A DNA stretch of 64,000 nucleotides from Asterella californica (lineage: Eukaryota; Streptophyta; Marchantiopsida; Marchantiales; Aytoniaceae). Both the position numbers and the translations under genes were made by a program. The DNA lies in the NCBI GenBank assembly GCA_036924285.1, contig JAYKYS010000005.1, forward strand, positions 868,001-932,000, given 5' to 3'. The notes beneath the pieces are model-generated. The model made no database searches and was not told where the DNA came from. It saw only the letters and a program-made list of their open reading frames with translations. This document shows positions 1-10,774 of this stretch, one piece after another (within the stretch, counting starts at the first letter, position 1; each line of letters starts with the position of its first letter).

Positions 1-2
1 AC

Positions 3-545
3 ATGCGCAGGATCCGCTTCCCACGGTCCAGGCCCAGCCCCGCCTCACAGAATGCGCACACCCAAGCTGAAATTCACCCAAGTCACTCACGGAGTCTTTC
101 TCTTCCTAATTCGGAGCATACACTCACTAGAGAAGTCCTCCTCACTCCACAAAATTTGGAATTGTCATACTTGAATAATGAGGGCTCAATTTCAGTCAGC
201 GCGGCCTCTACTCTCTTCACTACCACACCTCTTGGTTCATTTCCCGTAAGGACGCCATCTACTGGTTTGCCACCTCTTCCGCACGCGTCCACTGGAAGTG
301 CAACTCTTTCCTTCACACGGATCGATCCAGGTCGCACGCACTTTGAAACGCCCAGTTCCTACGCCCTTTCGGTTCGCACGCCCTCAGTAGTCCTTGTCGA
401 CCGAGAAGTCCTCACATCTGGGGACTCCCATGCGCGCCGCCTGGCACTCGCGTCCTCACGTGGGCTGCACGCCCCCGGGCCGATCGAGGATGGGGATGGA
501 GACCCCATCCGCACCGCATGTGCCACCACTCCGCACGGGGGATAA
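3..545 (+). CDS. Unassigned ORF at left edge
   Basis: A 180-codon ORF with an ATG at position 3, rich in Ser, Thr, Pro and Arg. I recognise no domain. It may continue left of the window or be a chance ORF in GC-rich DNA, since overlapping ORFs also exist on the other strand here. Its 3' end runs into the hairpin-rich repeat that starts near 547, which argues against a real C-terminus. No splice sites or partner genes support it. Confidence 0.15.
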   Translation: MRRIRFPRSRPSPASQNAHTQAEIHPSHSRSLSLPNSEHTLTREVLLTPQNLELSYLNNEGSISVSAASTLFTTTPLGSFPVRTPSTGLPPLPHASTGSATLSFTRIDPGRTHFETPSSYALSVRTPSVVLVDREVLTSGDSHARRLALASSRGLHAPGPIEDGDGDPIRTACATTPHGG

Positions 546-546
546 C

Positions 547-790
547 GTGCATCCCTTGCGCGGGGACGCACAAAACATATCCCCGCCTATCGGGGATATG
601 AAGGCGGCCCTCCATCGGGAGTGCCGCCCCCTCATAGTACCCATGTGCATCCCCGCATAAGGGATGCACATGTACTATCCCCGCCTGTGCGGGGATATCA
701 AGGCATCCTCACATCGGGGGTGCCATCTCCGCATCCCCGCAGAGGGGATGCAAACACTTTATCCCCGCCGCTGTGCGGATATACAGACAG
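547..790. repeat. GC-rich array of short hairpins
   Basis: At least four near-perfect palindromes lie within about 180 bp. They are 577-599 (9-bp arms, core ATATCCCCG), 642-672 (12-bp arms, CATGTGCATCCC), 676-697 (9-bp arms, TATCCCCGC) and 731-751 (8-bp arms, GCATCCCC). Two palindrome types alternate (TATCCCCG type and TGCATCCC type), so the region reads as roughly 85-90 bp diverged tandem units with two hairpins each. A degraded fifth hairpin lies near 760-781. Function unknown. Confidence 0.7.
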
Positions 791-882
791 GGATGTGCAT
801 CCTCGTGCGACGGGGCCGGCAGCCAATCCTCCGCAGAATGTCTCCGTGGCAGTCCGACCGAGGACTTTCCCGACGACCGTCT

Positions 883-1805
883 TGTAAACCCTCCACGATT
901 TCATCGATCAACTACCCCCCCCCCCCTCCGATCTCTCAACTTCCACGATCGCCACCGATGAATCTGCAAATGTCGGGCCTGTCTCTCACTCAAGGGTCAC
1001 CTTTGATGGCTTTGATGGAAGCACACCATGAATCTTGAAGGGAAAAATGCTAAGTTCACTCATTCATACACCCACAAACTTATCAACTAAAATTCTCTTT
1101 AAACACATCAACTAAAATCCTCCATTCTAACGACGTCTCTCAAGTTCTCACATGCTAAAAATATCCCACACTCTCTATATTACTCAAGTTGTCATTACGA
1201 CAATGTGAAAATAAGGATGAGGAGCTCTTCTCTACTCCTCTATTTATACATTCTAGGTTTTTACTTTGGTACCCCCGGTAACTCAGCCGTAACTATTTTT
1301 ACCGGGTTTTACTAAGATATTACTTAAGGTAAAAGCATTAATCACATGGGCTTTTTACCTTTTCACATGGGCTTATTCTTTCAAAGTCAATAACTTCTAG
1401 AAGGATTCTGAAATATTCTCAAGGAATCTCGAATTTCTACCCCCCCTCTACACTAGGACCCACTAAAAAGGAAACATGTGGAATCTCTTCTTGTTTTTAA
1501 TGCCCACAAAGTCCACAACTTTAATCCAACCACTAATATCAAGTCAAAAAGGAGATAAAGGATACTTTCCACCTCCTTTCTACCTTTTAGACAAGATGAC
1601 AAGATAGTAATGCTCACTCTTTAGCAAATATCTGAATTCTGCCAAAAGTACAGCTAAGTTTAACCATAACTAACTTTTAGCTAGTCATGACTAACTTGAT
1701 ACCTCCTAAAAGTACTTTGGCAGCAAATAAACATTCTCAACACTTAGTTAGAATTAAACACCTTACTAATAGACAAACTTCCTATGTGTAACAGAGGTCT
1801 TTACA
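883..1805 (-). repeat. Ty3-A 3' LTR
   Basis: Matches 8734-9639 along its whole length. In element orientation it starts TGTAAAG and ends GGTTTACA. It contains the TATA-like block TGTATAAATA (minus strand, 1250-1241). Relative to the other LTR it has a few extra bases near 1098 and an extra segment near 1708. Confidence 0.93.
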
Positions 1806-1817
1806 TTTTACCCCCGG
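1806..1817 (-). other. Candidate polypurine tract of Ty3-A
   Basis: The minus strand reads CCGGGGGTAAAA directly before the 3' LTR, where the plus-strand primer of an LTR retrotransposon is expected. Confidence 0.6.
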
Positions 1818-1818
1818 A

Positions 1819-2211
1819 CTAAATTTTCGCTCCGTCCTCGGAGTGAAGAGAGAACTTCCGTCGATGAAACAACTTCAACTTGTCATGGTTGACCCGATCG
1901 AATCTCCTTCCTCCCAGCTCCTGAAGGTCATATGTGAAGTTGCTCCACACCTTATCTACAACAAAAGGACCAAAATATCTCGGAAGAAACTTCTTCCTAA
2001 CCCTCTTGAATCTGATAGCATCATACAACATAACCCAATCTCCGACTTGAAAAGGTTTTACCTCCCTCTTGCCCAACCGTTTGTCGTAACTCTTCTTTTG
2101 ATACGCCTGAGCTCGTTCCATCCGGATCATTGCTACCGCTCGGGTCTCTTCCAACTCCATCAGTTGTTCCCTTCTTGATCTGACCACGTCTTCTCCTCTC
2201 GACCTCTTCAA
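1819..2211 (-). pseudogene. Integrase C-terminal part (Ty3-A)
   Basis: A 130-residue ORF carrying the usual end of a Ty3 integrase: a helical, charged stretch (AYQKKSYDKRLGKREV) and then the GPY-like block with VGDWVMLYDAIRF, FLPRYFGPFVV and HDKLKLFHRR. It lies in a different frame from the preceding integrase core, so a one-base indel near 2210-2230 separates them. There is no chromodomain; the protein ends shortly after the GPY-like block. Confidence 0.8.
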
Positions 2212-4448
2212 CTTCGTTGAATAGTTTGAAAAGTATCCAATTCGAATTGGATTGGCAACTTGGACTCCACTCTATAAACTAGTCGAAATGGGGAGTACCC
2301 AGTAGAAGTCTTTGTTGTCGTTCGATACTCCCATAAGATGGCATGTAGTCTCTTATCCCAAGTATGTTTCGCAGTCTCAACATCAGCATCTTTGGCGAGC
2401 ATCATGCAAAGTGTAAGATTGGTCTTCTCCGCAAGACCATTAGCATTTGGTTTGTATGAGGTCGTTACTCGTGGCTTGATAGAAAAGTGTTGTAGCATAG
2501 CAGTAGTCATGCTCCCTACAAACTCTCCCCCTCTATCTGAGACCAACTCTAACGGACATCCAAATCTGGTGATGATCCTCTCCCATAGGAATCTACCGAC
2601 TTCTGTTTCATTAGTCTCCCTCAAAGGGCTAGCCTCTACCCACTTGGTACAATAGTCAGTGGCGACTACAATGTATCTATTGCCTCGAGGTGTCTTATTA
2701 AGAGGACCTACAAAGTCAATACCCCACTTCTCAAATGGTCCTAACACGGGAATTGATCTTAACGGAGGTGTTCTAGTAGACTTCAGAGCAAATGCTTGAC
2801 ATACGTCGCAAGTTTTGCAATAGTCTAAACACTCTTTGAAAATCCCTCTCCAGTGGTAACTCGCATCCAAAATCTTGAAGGTTGTTATCTTACCAGCAAA
2901 GTGACCTCCGCAAACAATTCCGTCGTGAAACTCGTGCATTAGCTTGAATGCCTCCCTCTCACCAACTGCTCTCATTAGTAACCCATCTGCTCCTTGATAA
3001 AACAGAATTCCCTCCACTATGGTGTAAGGTTTGCATCTCTTGATCAACGCGTTACGTTCTCGGGTATGCATACCTTTTGGAAAAGAGCCATCTGCAAGGA
3101 AACTCCAGATTTTCTTGTACTCGTCCGGTATCTCCTCAATGCTTGTGATGGTCATCAGATGTTCGTCTGGAAATGAATCATCAAGTGGTTCTTCTCCCTC
3201 GTCATCATAAGCCCTCGACAAAAGATCAGCATTTGCATGCTTTTTCCCTGGTCTATCTTCGATCACGTAATCGTATTCTGCTAGAAGGATCTTCCAACGA
3301 GCAATACGACCTTCAGCATTAGGCTTATTAAAGATATACTTTAAAGCCTTGTGATCTGTGACTATGGAAAATTTCCCTCCTAGCAAGTAATGTCGAAATT
3401 TCTTCAATCCAAAGATCACCGCTAATCTTTCTCGTTCAGTCACGGAGTAATTCTTCTCCGCTGGCACCATCTACCTACTAGCATAAGCTATAGGATGATC
3501 ATGCCCATCTTCATCTAACTGACTTAATGTACACCCGATAGCTACATTGGAGGCATCCGTATACAGAATAAATGCTTTACTCCACTCAAGTTTAGCAAGT
3601 ATAGGAGCTGTCACCAATGCCTTTTTCAGCTCCTCAAATGCTTCCTTTGCCTTCTGATCATGCACTATCAAGTCAAAATCAACTCCCTTCTTCATGTACA
3701 TAGTCAAAGCTATTGCTTTGTTTGAGAAGGAAAAGACAAACCTACGATAATATCCAACCATCCCAAGAAACTGTCTCAACTTTGTCAAGTTGATTGGAAA
3801 TGGAAGATCCACAATCTTCTTCACCTTCTCAGGATCTACCACAATCCCCTTCTTGGAAATGATGTGTCCTAACAGCAGACCTTCTTCGCAGCCAAAGATG
3901 CACTTCTCTAGATTCAAAGAAGCGTTAGCTTGCTCCAACCGCTGCAAAACTTTGATCACATGATCAAAGTGGTCCTCCTTTCTTCCGTACACACAGAAAT
4001 CATCAATGAAATCACGAACAAACTTTCCTATGAATGGTTTGAACACCTTGTTCATGAACCTCTGAAACGTGGCTGGAGCATTACACAGTCCGAATGGCAT
4101 CACTCGAAATGCAAATGTTCCCCAAGGAGTGAAAGTAGTCAACTGCTGGTACTCCTGTGCTATCTTGATCTGGTTGTATCCACTATAACCATCACCAAAG
4201 CTGTACCACTCATGACCAGCAACTTCTTCCAAAATCTCATCTATAAATGATAGAGGATAATAATCCTTCTTGGTAACTGCATTCAGCTTCTTATAGTCTA
4301 TGCACACTCGCAACTTATCATTCTTCTTCTTGACAATCACAATGAGTGAAACTCATTCTGAGTTCTCCATCTCATAGATGAAACTCGCCTCCCTCAACTT
4401 GTCTATCTCCTCCTTGATCATCATTGCTGTTGTAGGATTGACCTTTCT
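2208..4448 (-). pseudogene. Reverse transcriptase-RNase H-integrase (Ty3-A)
   Basis: A continuous reading frame apart from two internal stops: TGA at 4355-4353, where a conserved Trp is expected, and TAG at 3473-3471, where a Gln is usual. The reverse transcriptase shows LRVCIDYKKLN, the fingers motif VMPFGLCNAPATF and the catalytic FIDD box. RNase H follows with YTDAS and then, after the stop, AEKNYSVTERERLAV and TDHKALKYI. The integrase has an intact HHCC zinc motif (HEFHDGIVCGGHF, then CKTCDVC) and DDE residues in WGIDFVGPL, SDRGGEFVG and NGLAEKTN. The frame is the same as gag, so this family seems to make one Gag-Pol polyprotein without a frameshift. Confidence 0.9.
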
Positions 4449-6701
4449 CTACTTCTGTCGAACTGGTCTTGCGTTCTCCTCCAATTCGATTCGATGAGTC
4501 TCGAGAGTCACCTCCTTCAAATCCTTGTAGCTAAAAGCAAACACATGGATATATTTTTGAAATATATCTAGGAATCTACTTTTCTCCTCTTGAGTGACAT
4601 TGATACCAAACTTCAGGACAGAGAGTCTTCTCACAATCTCTACCTCACTCAATTCTTCTTTGTCAGGATCTTTCTCCACTGTTGGTCGAGGCAACAAGTC
4701 AATAGCACTAAGCTGATGTAATGATTCATCTCGATCAAATCCTTCGTCCTCAGACGAGGATTTTTGATCGTAAGAATCTCCGGTATCTACTTCTGATACA
4801 CTCTGATCATCCTCCGTATCAGATTCCCAGTAGTCACTAGTGGATCTATCAGAGTCAGAAGTCACAACTCCAACACCTGAGAGAGGAACTATCACTCTAT
4901 GATCTCTAGGCCCAATCCGTAAGTATCCCTTGTGCCACCTATCCGTGGTGCGCACAGCTCTCAACCAAGACCTACCTAGGAGCAAATCATAACTAGAATC
5001 CTTTAACACTTGAAAGGACATCAATGTTTGAACTCCCATCACAGACACGACCACTTTCTCTAACACACCAAGAGGTCTTACCCGTTGCTTGTTAGCCATC
5101 CCCACGACAATGCTAGCCGGGCAAGTTGGTTCCATCCCCAACTTCTTCATCAACCTCTCCGATATGACGTTTACAGCCGACCCTCCGTCCATCAATACGT
5201 CAGAGGCGTAGTGATCATTCAACCGGAGTTCAATCTTTGAAGCCCTAGTGCATACCTCTGAAGCATGCACATCCACCACACCAACTCCCACTGACTTTGA
5301 TGTCTTGCTCTTGGGTTTCTTCTTCTTGCTTCTCTTAGAACTCAGTCCTCCTCTGAGTTCCCTTCGTAAGCTGGGATTAAGTGCGATCAGTTGTCCAACA
5401 GTGATGTTGACTTTCTGAGCACCCACATATTCAACCACATCATATCTCGCTTGGGAAGATGAAATGGTGAAATCTGCCATCCCCAGCTTCCTTCTTGGTT
5501 CCCTTGATGTACTCGAAACATTACTCGAACGAGTACTTCTACTTGTTGACTCCTCCATGAAAACCGGTTCATCAGAAAATCGAGTTCTTTTTCTTTCTTG
5601 AGCTAAAAGCTCCACCGGTGCATGAGAAGAGTTTGAACTCTCTCCTTTCTCGTAGATGGGATCTCGCACTACATCGATAGTAGCCAACCCCTTATCTCGT
5701 CCTTGCGATGGATTTCCTCCACCCACATTCATTCTGACAGCTTCGGCACCTCTCGCTCCGTTGTTAGGACAATTTCGCTGGAAATGAGAACCTCCACATG
5801 TCCAACAAGTGATTCCTCCAAAGTTACCTTGGTTGCCTCCAAAGTTACCTTGATTTTCTCGGTTGGGATTGTTGTCGTAACCTCTTTGACCTCCTCCTCC
5901 ACCTTTGTTCCTCCATTCTCGTAACTGCACCACGTTTATCTTGAGATCCGCAAGAGTATCGGTGATGCTCTTCAGCTCGGCATGAAAATCAGAGGTGGCA
6001 GTAGACATCGTTGTTGGGACAAACGGTCTTGGCACCACCGTTGGAGTAGGAGCTGACGTTGAAGCAAGCACCAATTGTGATGGTGCAGGTGCGATCGTTG
6101 TGGCTACACCAAGAGTCGGAGTTGACACCAGAGCAGCATGCTGAGGTTGGATGATATCTCCTTCATCCAAACTCTCTTCCATATTTGTCGCAATCTTGAT
6201 GGCCTCCGCTTTGGTTGCTGGCTTCTCGTACCTCACTTGGGTTCGAATTGAAGGCCTCAACCCTCCCACCAAGTTCTTGGTCAACACTGCTCCAATCCCC
6301 GCCATCGTTAACTCCACATTGTCTCCACTCTTCCGTAGGACCGTCCGAAACCGTTGCTCCAACTTATCCATCCTTTCGGCATATTGCCGAACTTTCTCGT
6401 CGTCTCGTTGCTTCAAATGAGTAAGCTCCACCATGAGCTTTTCATAACTCTCTTCTGGAAGAAATTCTTTGATGAGTGCATTACTCAACGTCTCTCATGT
6501 GTCCTCAACTGCACCAGATGTCTGGCTCTTCATTCGGTCTTCATACCACGTAAGAGCAAAATCTTCTAAAAACTCTAGCAGTAACAACACCCATTCTTCC
6601 TTCCTTCTCACGTTGTTTCCGTTGCAACTCCTTTTGAAGTCTCGTACAAATGGTTCTACATCTTCATTGTCCTTCTCATGAAACACAAGTAACTTCCCCA
6701 T
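4449..6701 (-). pseudogene. Gag-protease region (Ty3-A)
   Basis: One frame from 6701 to 4449, broken by TGA at 6497-6495 and ended by TAG at 4451-4449, beyond which the same frame continues into the reverse transcriptase. The first 70 residues plus the start of the next ORF form a retrotransposon Gag capsid-like region (FALTWYEDR, then LKQRDDEKVRQYAERMDKL). A zinc knuckle of type CX2CX3HX4C is present (CWTCGGSHFQRNC). A retropepsin active site reads VLMDGGSAVNVI, the D-G-G variant common in this Ty3 group, followed by YDLLLGRSWL. An acidic Ser/Asp-rich linker separates protease from reverse transcriptase. Both stops are explained by C-to-T changes. Confidence 0.88.
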
Positions 6702-6914
6702 CTTGTAACTATTCTTTCTACCCTTCTAATTTTTGTGCAATAACTACTCGCTAAAACAGTATGAACATCACCAATTCCATTCGCGAATAATCTACCATAG
6801 GTAAAATGAAAGGAAATGGTTGTAACAACACCTCTTGTGTCATCTCTTCTCCCAAGGTAATCATGAGCATGAGTCGCATCACCGTCTTCTCCACCATCCG
6901 AATGACGATCTCTA

Positions 6915-7406
6915 TCACAACTCAGCTGAGTCCTCTTTTGAAGTCGACAACTTCTCCGTCTCAGCTCTTTGAGTCTCGTCCAACTTCTCGACTACTGATG
7001 TAAGTAGGGCGGCCACATCGACGCACTTGTGTCCTCTTGATAGATCACCCACTCCACAACTTGGACAAGGATCTTCGCCTAGAAGATGAATTGGCGCTGG
7101 TGACGATGGACCCACTCGAAGACTTAAATCAGTAAACTCCCGCTTCCCTTTAGCTCTCTCGGTTCTGATTCTAGTTGGACAATTCACTACTTTGTGTCCC
7201 AACCCTCTACAGAAATAACACCACAAGTCGGTTTCTACTCTTCTCCTCGGAGATTCTACTTGAGGTTTAGTACTAGGGTTTTCAAACTCGACGATAATCT
7301 CTCTCAAACTTTCTCCGACACTTACTATGACATCTAAACCTTGAGGAAGGTTTCTAAGTCTAACTTTCCAATCTTCTGAATTTCCACTCATGTTGCACCT
7401 TCTCAA
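6915..7406 (-). CDS. Ty3-A accessory ORF with zinc knuckle
   Basis: A 163-codon ORF between the leader and gag, same strand, in a position where most Ty3 elements have only untranslated leader. It contains a perfect CX2CX4HX4C retroviral-type knuckle (CYFCRGLGHKVVNC), a second Cys/His cluster (CPSCGVGDLSRGHKC) and an acidic C-terminus. The knuckle suggests nucleic-acid binding. It could be an accessory protein, or a partial second gag captured from another element. It has no in-frame stops, in contrast to the pol region downstream. An inner Met starts the MSGNSEDW stretch a few codons after the first. Confidence 0.55.
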   Translation of the reverse strand: MRRCNMSGNSEDWKVRLRNLPQGLDVIVSVGESLREIIVEFENPSTKPQVESPRRRVETDLWCYFCRGLGHKVVNCPTRIRTERAKGKREFTDLSLRVGPSSPAPIHLLGEDPCPSCGVGDLSRGHKCVDVAALLTSVVEKLDETQRAETEKLSTSKEDSAEL

Positions 7407-7529
7407 CCATTAAGTGGACAAAATATCATAGAGGAAAATAATTCCACATCACTTTCTTAACTCTTCCGAGCTTTATATTGGAAATCGTGTATTATACATG
7501 CTATACACAAAATAAAATCTAATCTAAAA

Positions 7530-7847
7530 TTAACTATCGAAGATATAATCCTCCTCACCATCGTTTGTACTAATCACAACAGACATCTTGAACTCACTCT
7601 TGTAAGGATCCAACTCTACTTCACCAGGAGCATTCGTGGCCTCCACAGTGAATGATGCTTTAAACTCGGCTTTCTTCAAATCTGTGCCAATGGTCGCGGA
7701 AGCTTCTTCGTATAGGATAAAGAGGGCACCCCAAGTGCTATAGATGCGGGTTCGTAACTCATCTATACTTAACTTGGGCTTCTCCGTCTCTGTTCGAACT
7801 CCTAAATGTCTCTTCTTCCACCTCGTCATTCGAAATGGATTCCCCAT
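7530..7847 (-). CDS. Ty3-A small accessory ORF
   Basis: A 105-codon ORF upstream of the zinc-knuckle ORF on the element's coding strand. It starts with a basic stretch (RMTRWKKRHLGV) and ends acidic (NDGEEDYIFDS). I recognise no domain. It is 123 bp upstream of the next ORF, and both are in Ty3-A orientation, so it may be an element-encoded leader protein or a chance ORF. Confidence 0.35.
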   Translation of the reverse strand: MGNPFRMTRWKKRHLGVRTETEKPKLSIDELRTRIYSTWGALFILYEEASATIGTDLKKAEFKASFTVEATNAPGEVELDPYKSEFKMSVVISTNDGEEDYIFDS

Positions 7848-7989
7848 GAAGTATCTTCAAGACCTCCTTGTATGCCGAAACGTATATCTCTTAGTTGGTA
7901 AGAGATCTCTCCAAGATTTTTGTGGTCTCCAGTAGCTCAACCTCCAAGCTACTAAATCATGAAGTTTCAACAGAAACTTCCCTAATCAG

Positions 7990-8440
7990 AACAGATGGTG
8001 ATGACTGTACAAATTTTCAGAGAAATGAAATTTGTATATTTTCACTTTCCTCATGGTTGTCAACCCCCTCCACTTTGAAAAATTCTTTCTCTCTCTTCAG
8101 ATCTCATCTTCTCATGATTTCTTTTGTCTTGGATAGCTTATCAGCCCATCTAAAACATTGGAAAGTTTCTCAGGAAAATAGAATTCACAGAAAATCTGAC
8201 ACTGACTGTAAACTTTTTCCAGAGAACAGAATTCCTCAACTCTCACAAATAAACCCCCTCAACTTTGAAAATTCATTGCTCCTTCTCTAGACCACCTTTT
8301 CCTATGATTTCTTTTGTCCTAGATAGCTTATCAGCCAATCTAAACACTGGAAAGTTCCTCAGGAAAATAAAATTCACAGAAAAGTTGACAGCGACTGTAT
8401 AAATTTTCCAGAGAGCAGAATTTCTAAATTCACAAATTTC
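7990..8440 (-). repeat. 190-bp tandem repeats in Ty3-A leader
   Basis: The block GATAGCTTATCAGCC recurs at about 8132 and 8322, a period of 190 bp. The flanking sequence repeats with it (GAATTCACAGAAAA, GACTGTA, TTTTCCAGAGA). About two and a half diverged copies lie in the untranslated leader between the 5' LTR and the first ORF. Between 7848 and 8733 I see no convincing coding sequence. Confidence 0.7.
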
Positions 8441-8710
8441 TCTCCTCTAATAACTTTTCTCTCCTCCTTTCTCTACAACTCTTGTTGCACCCTCTTTCAA
8501 CTCTCCTCAAACCCTTTCTAAGTGAACAAGATGTAAAGAATGACTTCGAACGCGTCATATATCACTACGGGATACACGAAAGGTTCTAATGTTGTTAACA
8601 TCGCGTTAGCTCTCTCTCCTCCCAACGTTCTCTCCATGTGTTCTCTCATAATCTCTTTTTGTCTAATATAGAACTGAACTCTAAACATTTTCAATGATCC
8701 TTTCAAGTGA

Positions 8711-8729
8711 GGTCTCGGCAACGGAACCA
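8711..8729 (-). other. Candidate primer-binding site of Ty3-A
   Basis: The minus strand reads TGGTTCCGTTGCCGAGACC four bases inside the 5' LTR. It begins with TGG (complement of the tRNA CCA end) and resembles, with substitutions, the tRNA-Asp-type site TGGCGCCGTTGCCGG known from many plant Ty3 elements. Which tRNA primes it is inference. Confidence 0.6.
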
Positions 8730-8733
8730 AAAA

Positions 8734-9639
8734 TGTAAACCCTCCACGATTTCATCGATCAACTACCCCCCCTCCCCCCGATCTCTCAACCTCCACGATC
8801 GCCACCGATGAATCTACAAATGTCGGGCATGTCTCTCACTCAAGGGTCACCTCTGATGGCTTTGATGGAAGCACACCATGAATCTTGAAGGGAAAAATGC
8901 TAAGTTCACTCATTCATACACCCACAAACTTATCAACTAAAATTCTCAAACACATCAACTAAAATCCTCCATTCTAACGACGTCTCTCAAGTTCTCACAT
9001 GCTAAAAATATCCCACATTCTCTATATTACTCAAGTTGTCATTACGACAATGTGAAAATAAGGATGAGGAGCTCTTCTCTACTCCTCTATTTATACATTT
9101 TAGGTTTTTACTTTGGTACCCTCGGTAACTCAGCCGTAACTACTTTTACCGGGTTTTACTAAGATATTACTTAAGATAAAAGCATTAATCACATGGGCTT
9201 TTTACCTTTTCACATGGGCTTATTCCTTCAAAGTCAACAACTTCTAGAAGGATTCTGGAATATTCTCAAGGAATCTCGAATTTCCACCCCCTCCTACACT
9301 AGGACCCACTAAAAAGGAAACATGTGGAATCTCTTCTTGTTTTTAATGCCCACAAAGTCCACAACTTTAATCCAACCACTAATATCAAGTCAAAAAGGAG
9401 ATAAGGGATACTTTCCACCTCCTTTCTACCTTTTAGACAAGATGACAAGATAGTAGTGCTCACTCTTTAGCAAATATCTGAATTCTGCCAAAAGTACAGC
9501 TAAGTTTAACCATAACTAACTTTTAGCTAGTCATGACTAACTTGATACCTTTGGCAGCAAATAAACATTCTCAACACTTAGTTAGAACTAAACACCTTAC
9601 TAATAGACAAACTTCCTGTGTGTAACATAGGTCGTTACA
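8734..9639 (-). repeat. Ty3-A 5' LTR
   Basis: The upstream LTR in element orientation (minus strand). It is 906 bp against 923 bp for the partner and is nearly identical apart from small indels. It would drive transcription leftwards, towards gag and pol. Confidence 0.93.
9088..9097 (-). promoter_or_regulatory. TATA-like box in Ty3-A 5' LTR
   Basis: The minus strand reads TGTATAAATA in the middle of the 5' LTR, a position that fits an LTR promoter. The same block is kept in the 3' LTR. Confidence 0.55.
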
Positions 9640-10774
9640 GTCCATCCCTCACGGATTGCCCCGATGGCAGTCCGTCCGAGGACCAGAGAGACGGTCTCTC
9701 CAATAGGGACATAGTCTCCCGAGGTGGGACACAGGGCCTTCCTGGCCCTCGTCCTTATAGTCCTTACCCAGGCTCTCAAGTCTTACCTCCAAACCAAGTC
9801 TCATCTTGGATTCCTCTTGGCGAGCAGTCGAGTTCTCCTTTTTCTCGGTTCCGGTCTCCTCCGTGTTTGTTGACAGACCTTCAGGGCTTTACATCTGGCA
9901 GTCGGACTCCTCCACCGACGCCACCCCGACCCTGTGTCCTTGTTACTACAACGGGCGATCTCTCTACCTTGTGGCATCAACGACTCGGTCATATCAACCA
10001 TCATCGAGTCCACGAGCTGAGCCACCGCATGTATGTTACCGGTCTCCCTTCTTTCCCGTTCTCTGAGGATATTTGTCCAGCTTGTGCACACGGTAAGCAT
10101 GCACGCACTAAATTCCCACGTGCCAGCTCCACTCGATCCACTCGTCCTCTAGCACTGGTTCATTCTGATATTAGTGGTCGCATCTCCCCTTGCACCTTTT
10201 CTGGCTACGAATATTTCATCACCTTTATTGATTACTACTCGCGTCACACTGTCACTCGCCTTCTCTACTATAAGAGTGAGGCTTTGCTGCTTTCCGGGAC
10301 TATTTGGCATTTGCTGAGCGCGCCACTGGTCAATCTCTCGTCACCTTGCGATCTGACAATGACGGGGAATATCGTTCATCTGCCTTTGACGCTTTCTGTC
10401 GTGAGCGTGGCATCCAGCGTCAATTCACAGTCCCTTACTCTCCTCAGCAGAATGGCGTTGCTGAACGTAAGAACCGCAGCTTGCTTGATGCTGTCCGTTC
10501 TATGCTTTACACTCCTAAGCTTATCAAGCCCTTCTGGGGTGAAGCAATCACCTGCGCCATCTTCCTCCAGAACCGGTGTCCGTCTAAGGTCATCCTGTCT
10601 ATGACCACACCTTATGAACTCTGGCACTCCTATGCCTCCACAACTCCGCGCCGACCCGATCTCTCCTTTCTGCGCGTCTTTGGCTGTCGCGCTTTTTCCC
10701 AGGTCCCCGAGGTTGAGCGCACAAAGCTCGATGATCGCTCTCACGAGTGTATCTTCCTTGGCTATAGCGGCTAG
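9618..10774 (+). pseudogene. Copia GAG-pre-integrase and integrase
   Basis: A first ORF (to about 10290) has the pre-integrase zinc region (LWHQRLGHINHHRVHEL, then CPACAHGKH) and the start of the integrase core (LVHSDISG, YFITFIDYYSR). A frameshift near 10287 moves the core into the next frame. There LRSDNDGEYRSSAF and PYSPQQNGVAERKNRS supply the second Asp and the Glu of DDE, and FGCRAFSQVP and IFLGYSG follow. A TAG at 10772-10774 interrupts before the KGYRL stretch. Upstream of 9950 the frame is Ser/Pro-rich with no domain, so the true start is lost. Confidence 0.85.

Larger units (their letters stand above)
883..9639 (-). mobile_element. Ty3/gypsy retrotransposon Ty3-A
   Basis: The element is bounded by two LTRs of about 0.9 kb that begin and end with short inverted TG..CA termini. 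On the minus strand it reads 5' LTR, primer-binding site, leader with 190-bp repeats, two accessory ORFs, gag, protease, reverse transcriptase, RNase H, integrase, polypurine tract, 3' LTR. This is the Ty3/gypsy order. The LTR copies differ by small indels (one lacks about 14 bp near 1708) and scattered substitutions, so the insertion is moderately young. I see no clean target-site duplication; flanking bases GTCT and GTCC are similar but not identical. The long gag-pol frame is broken by four stops and one frameshift, so this copy is probably not autonomous. Confidence 0.93.

Noticed and set aside
541..790. CRISPR-like array of palindromic repeats
   Set aside because: Units are diverged, spacing is irregular, there are no cas genes and the context is eukaryotic.
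3471..4451. Stop-codon readthrough in Ty3-A pol
   Set aside because: Stops occur at several unrelated places, including inside RT and RNase H; ordinary decay explains them better.
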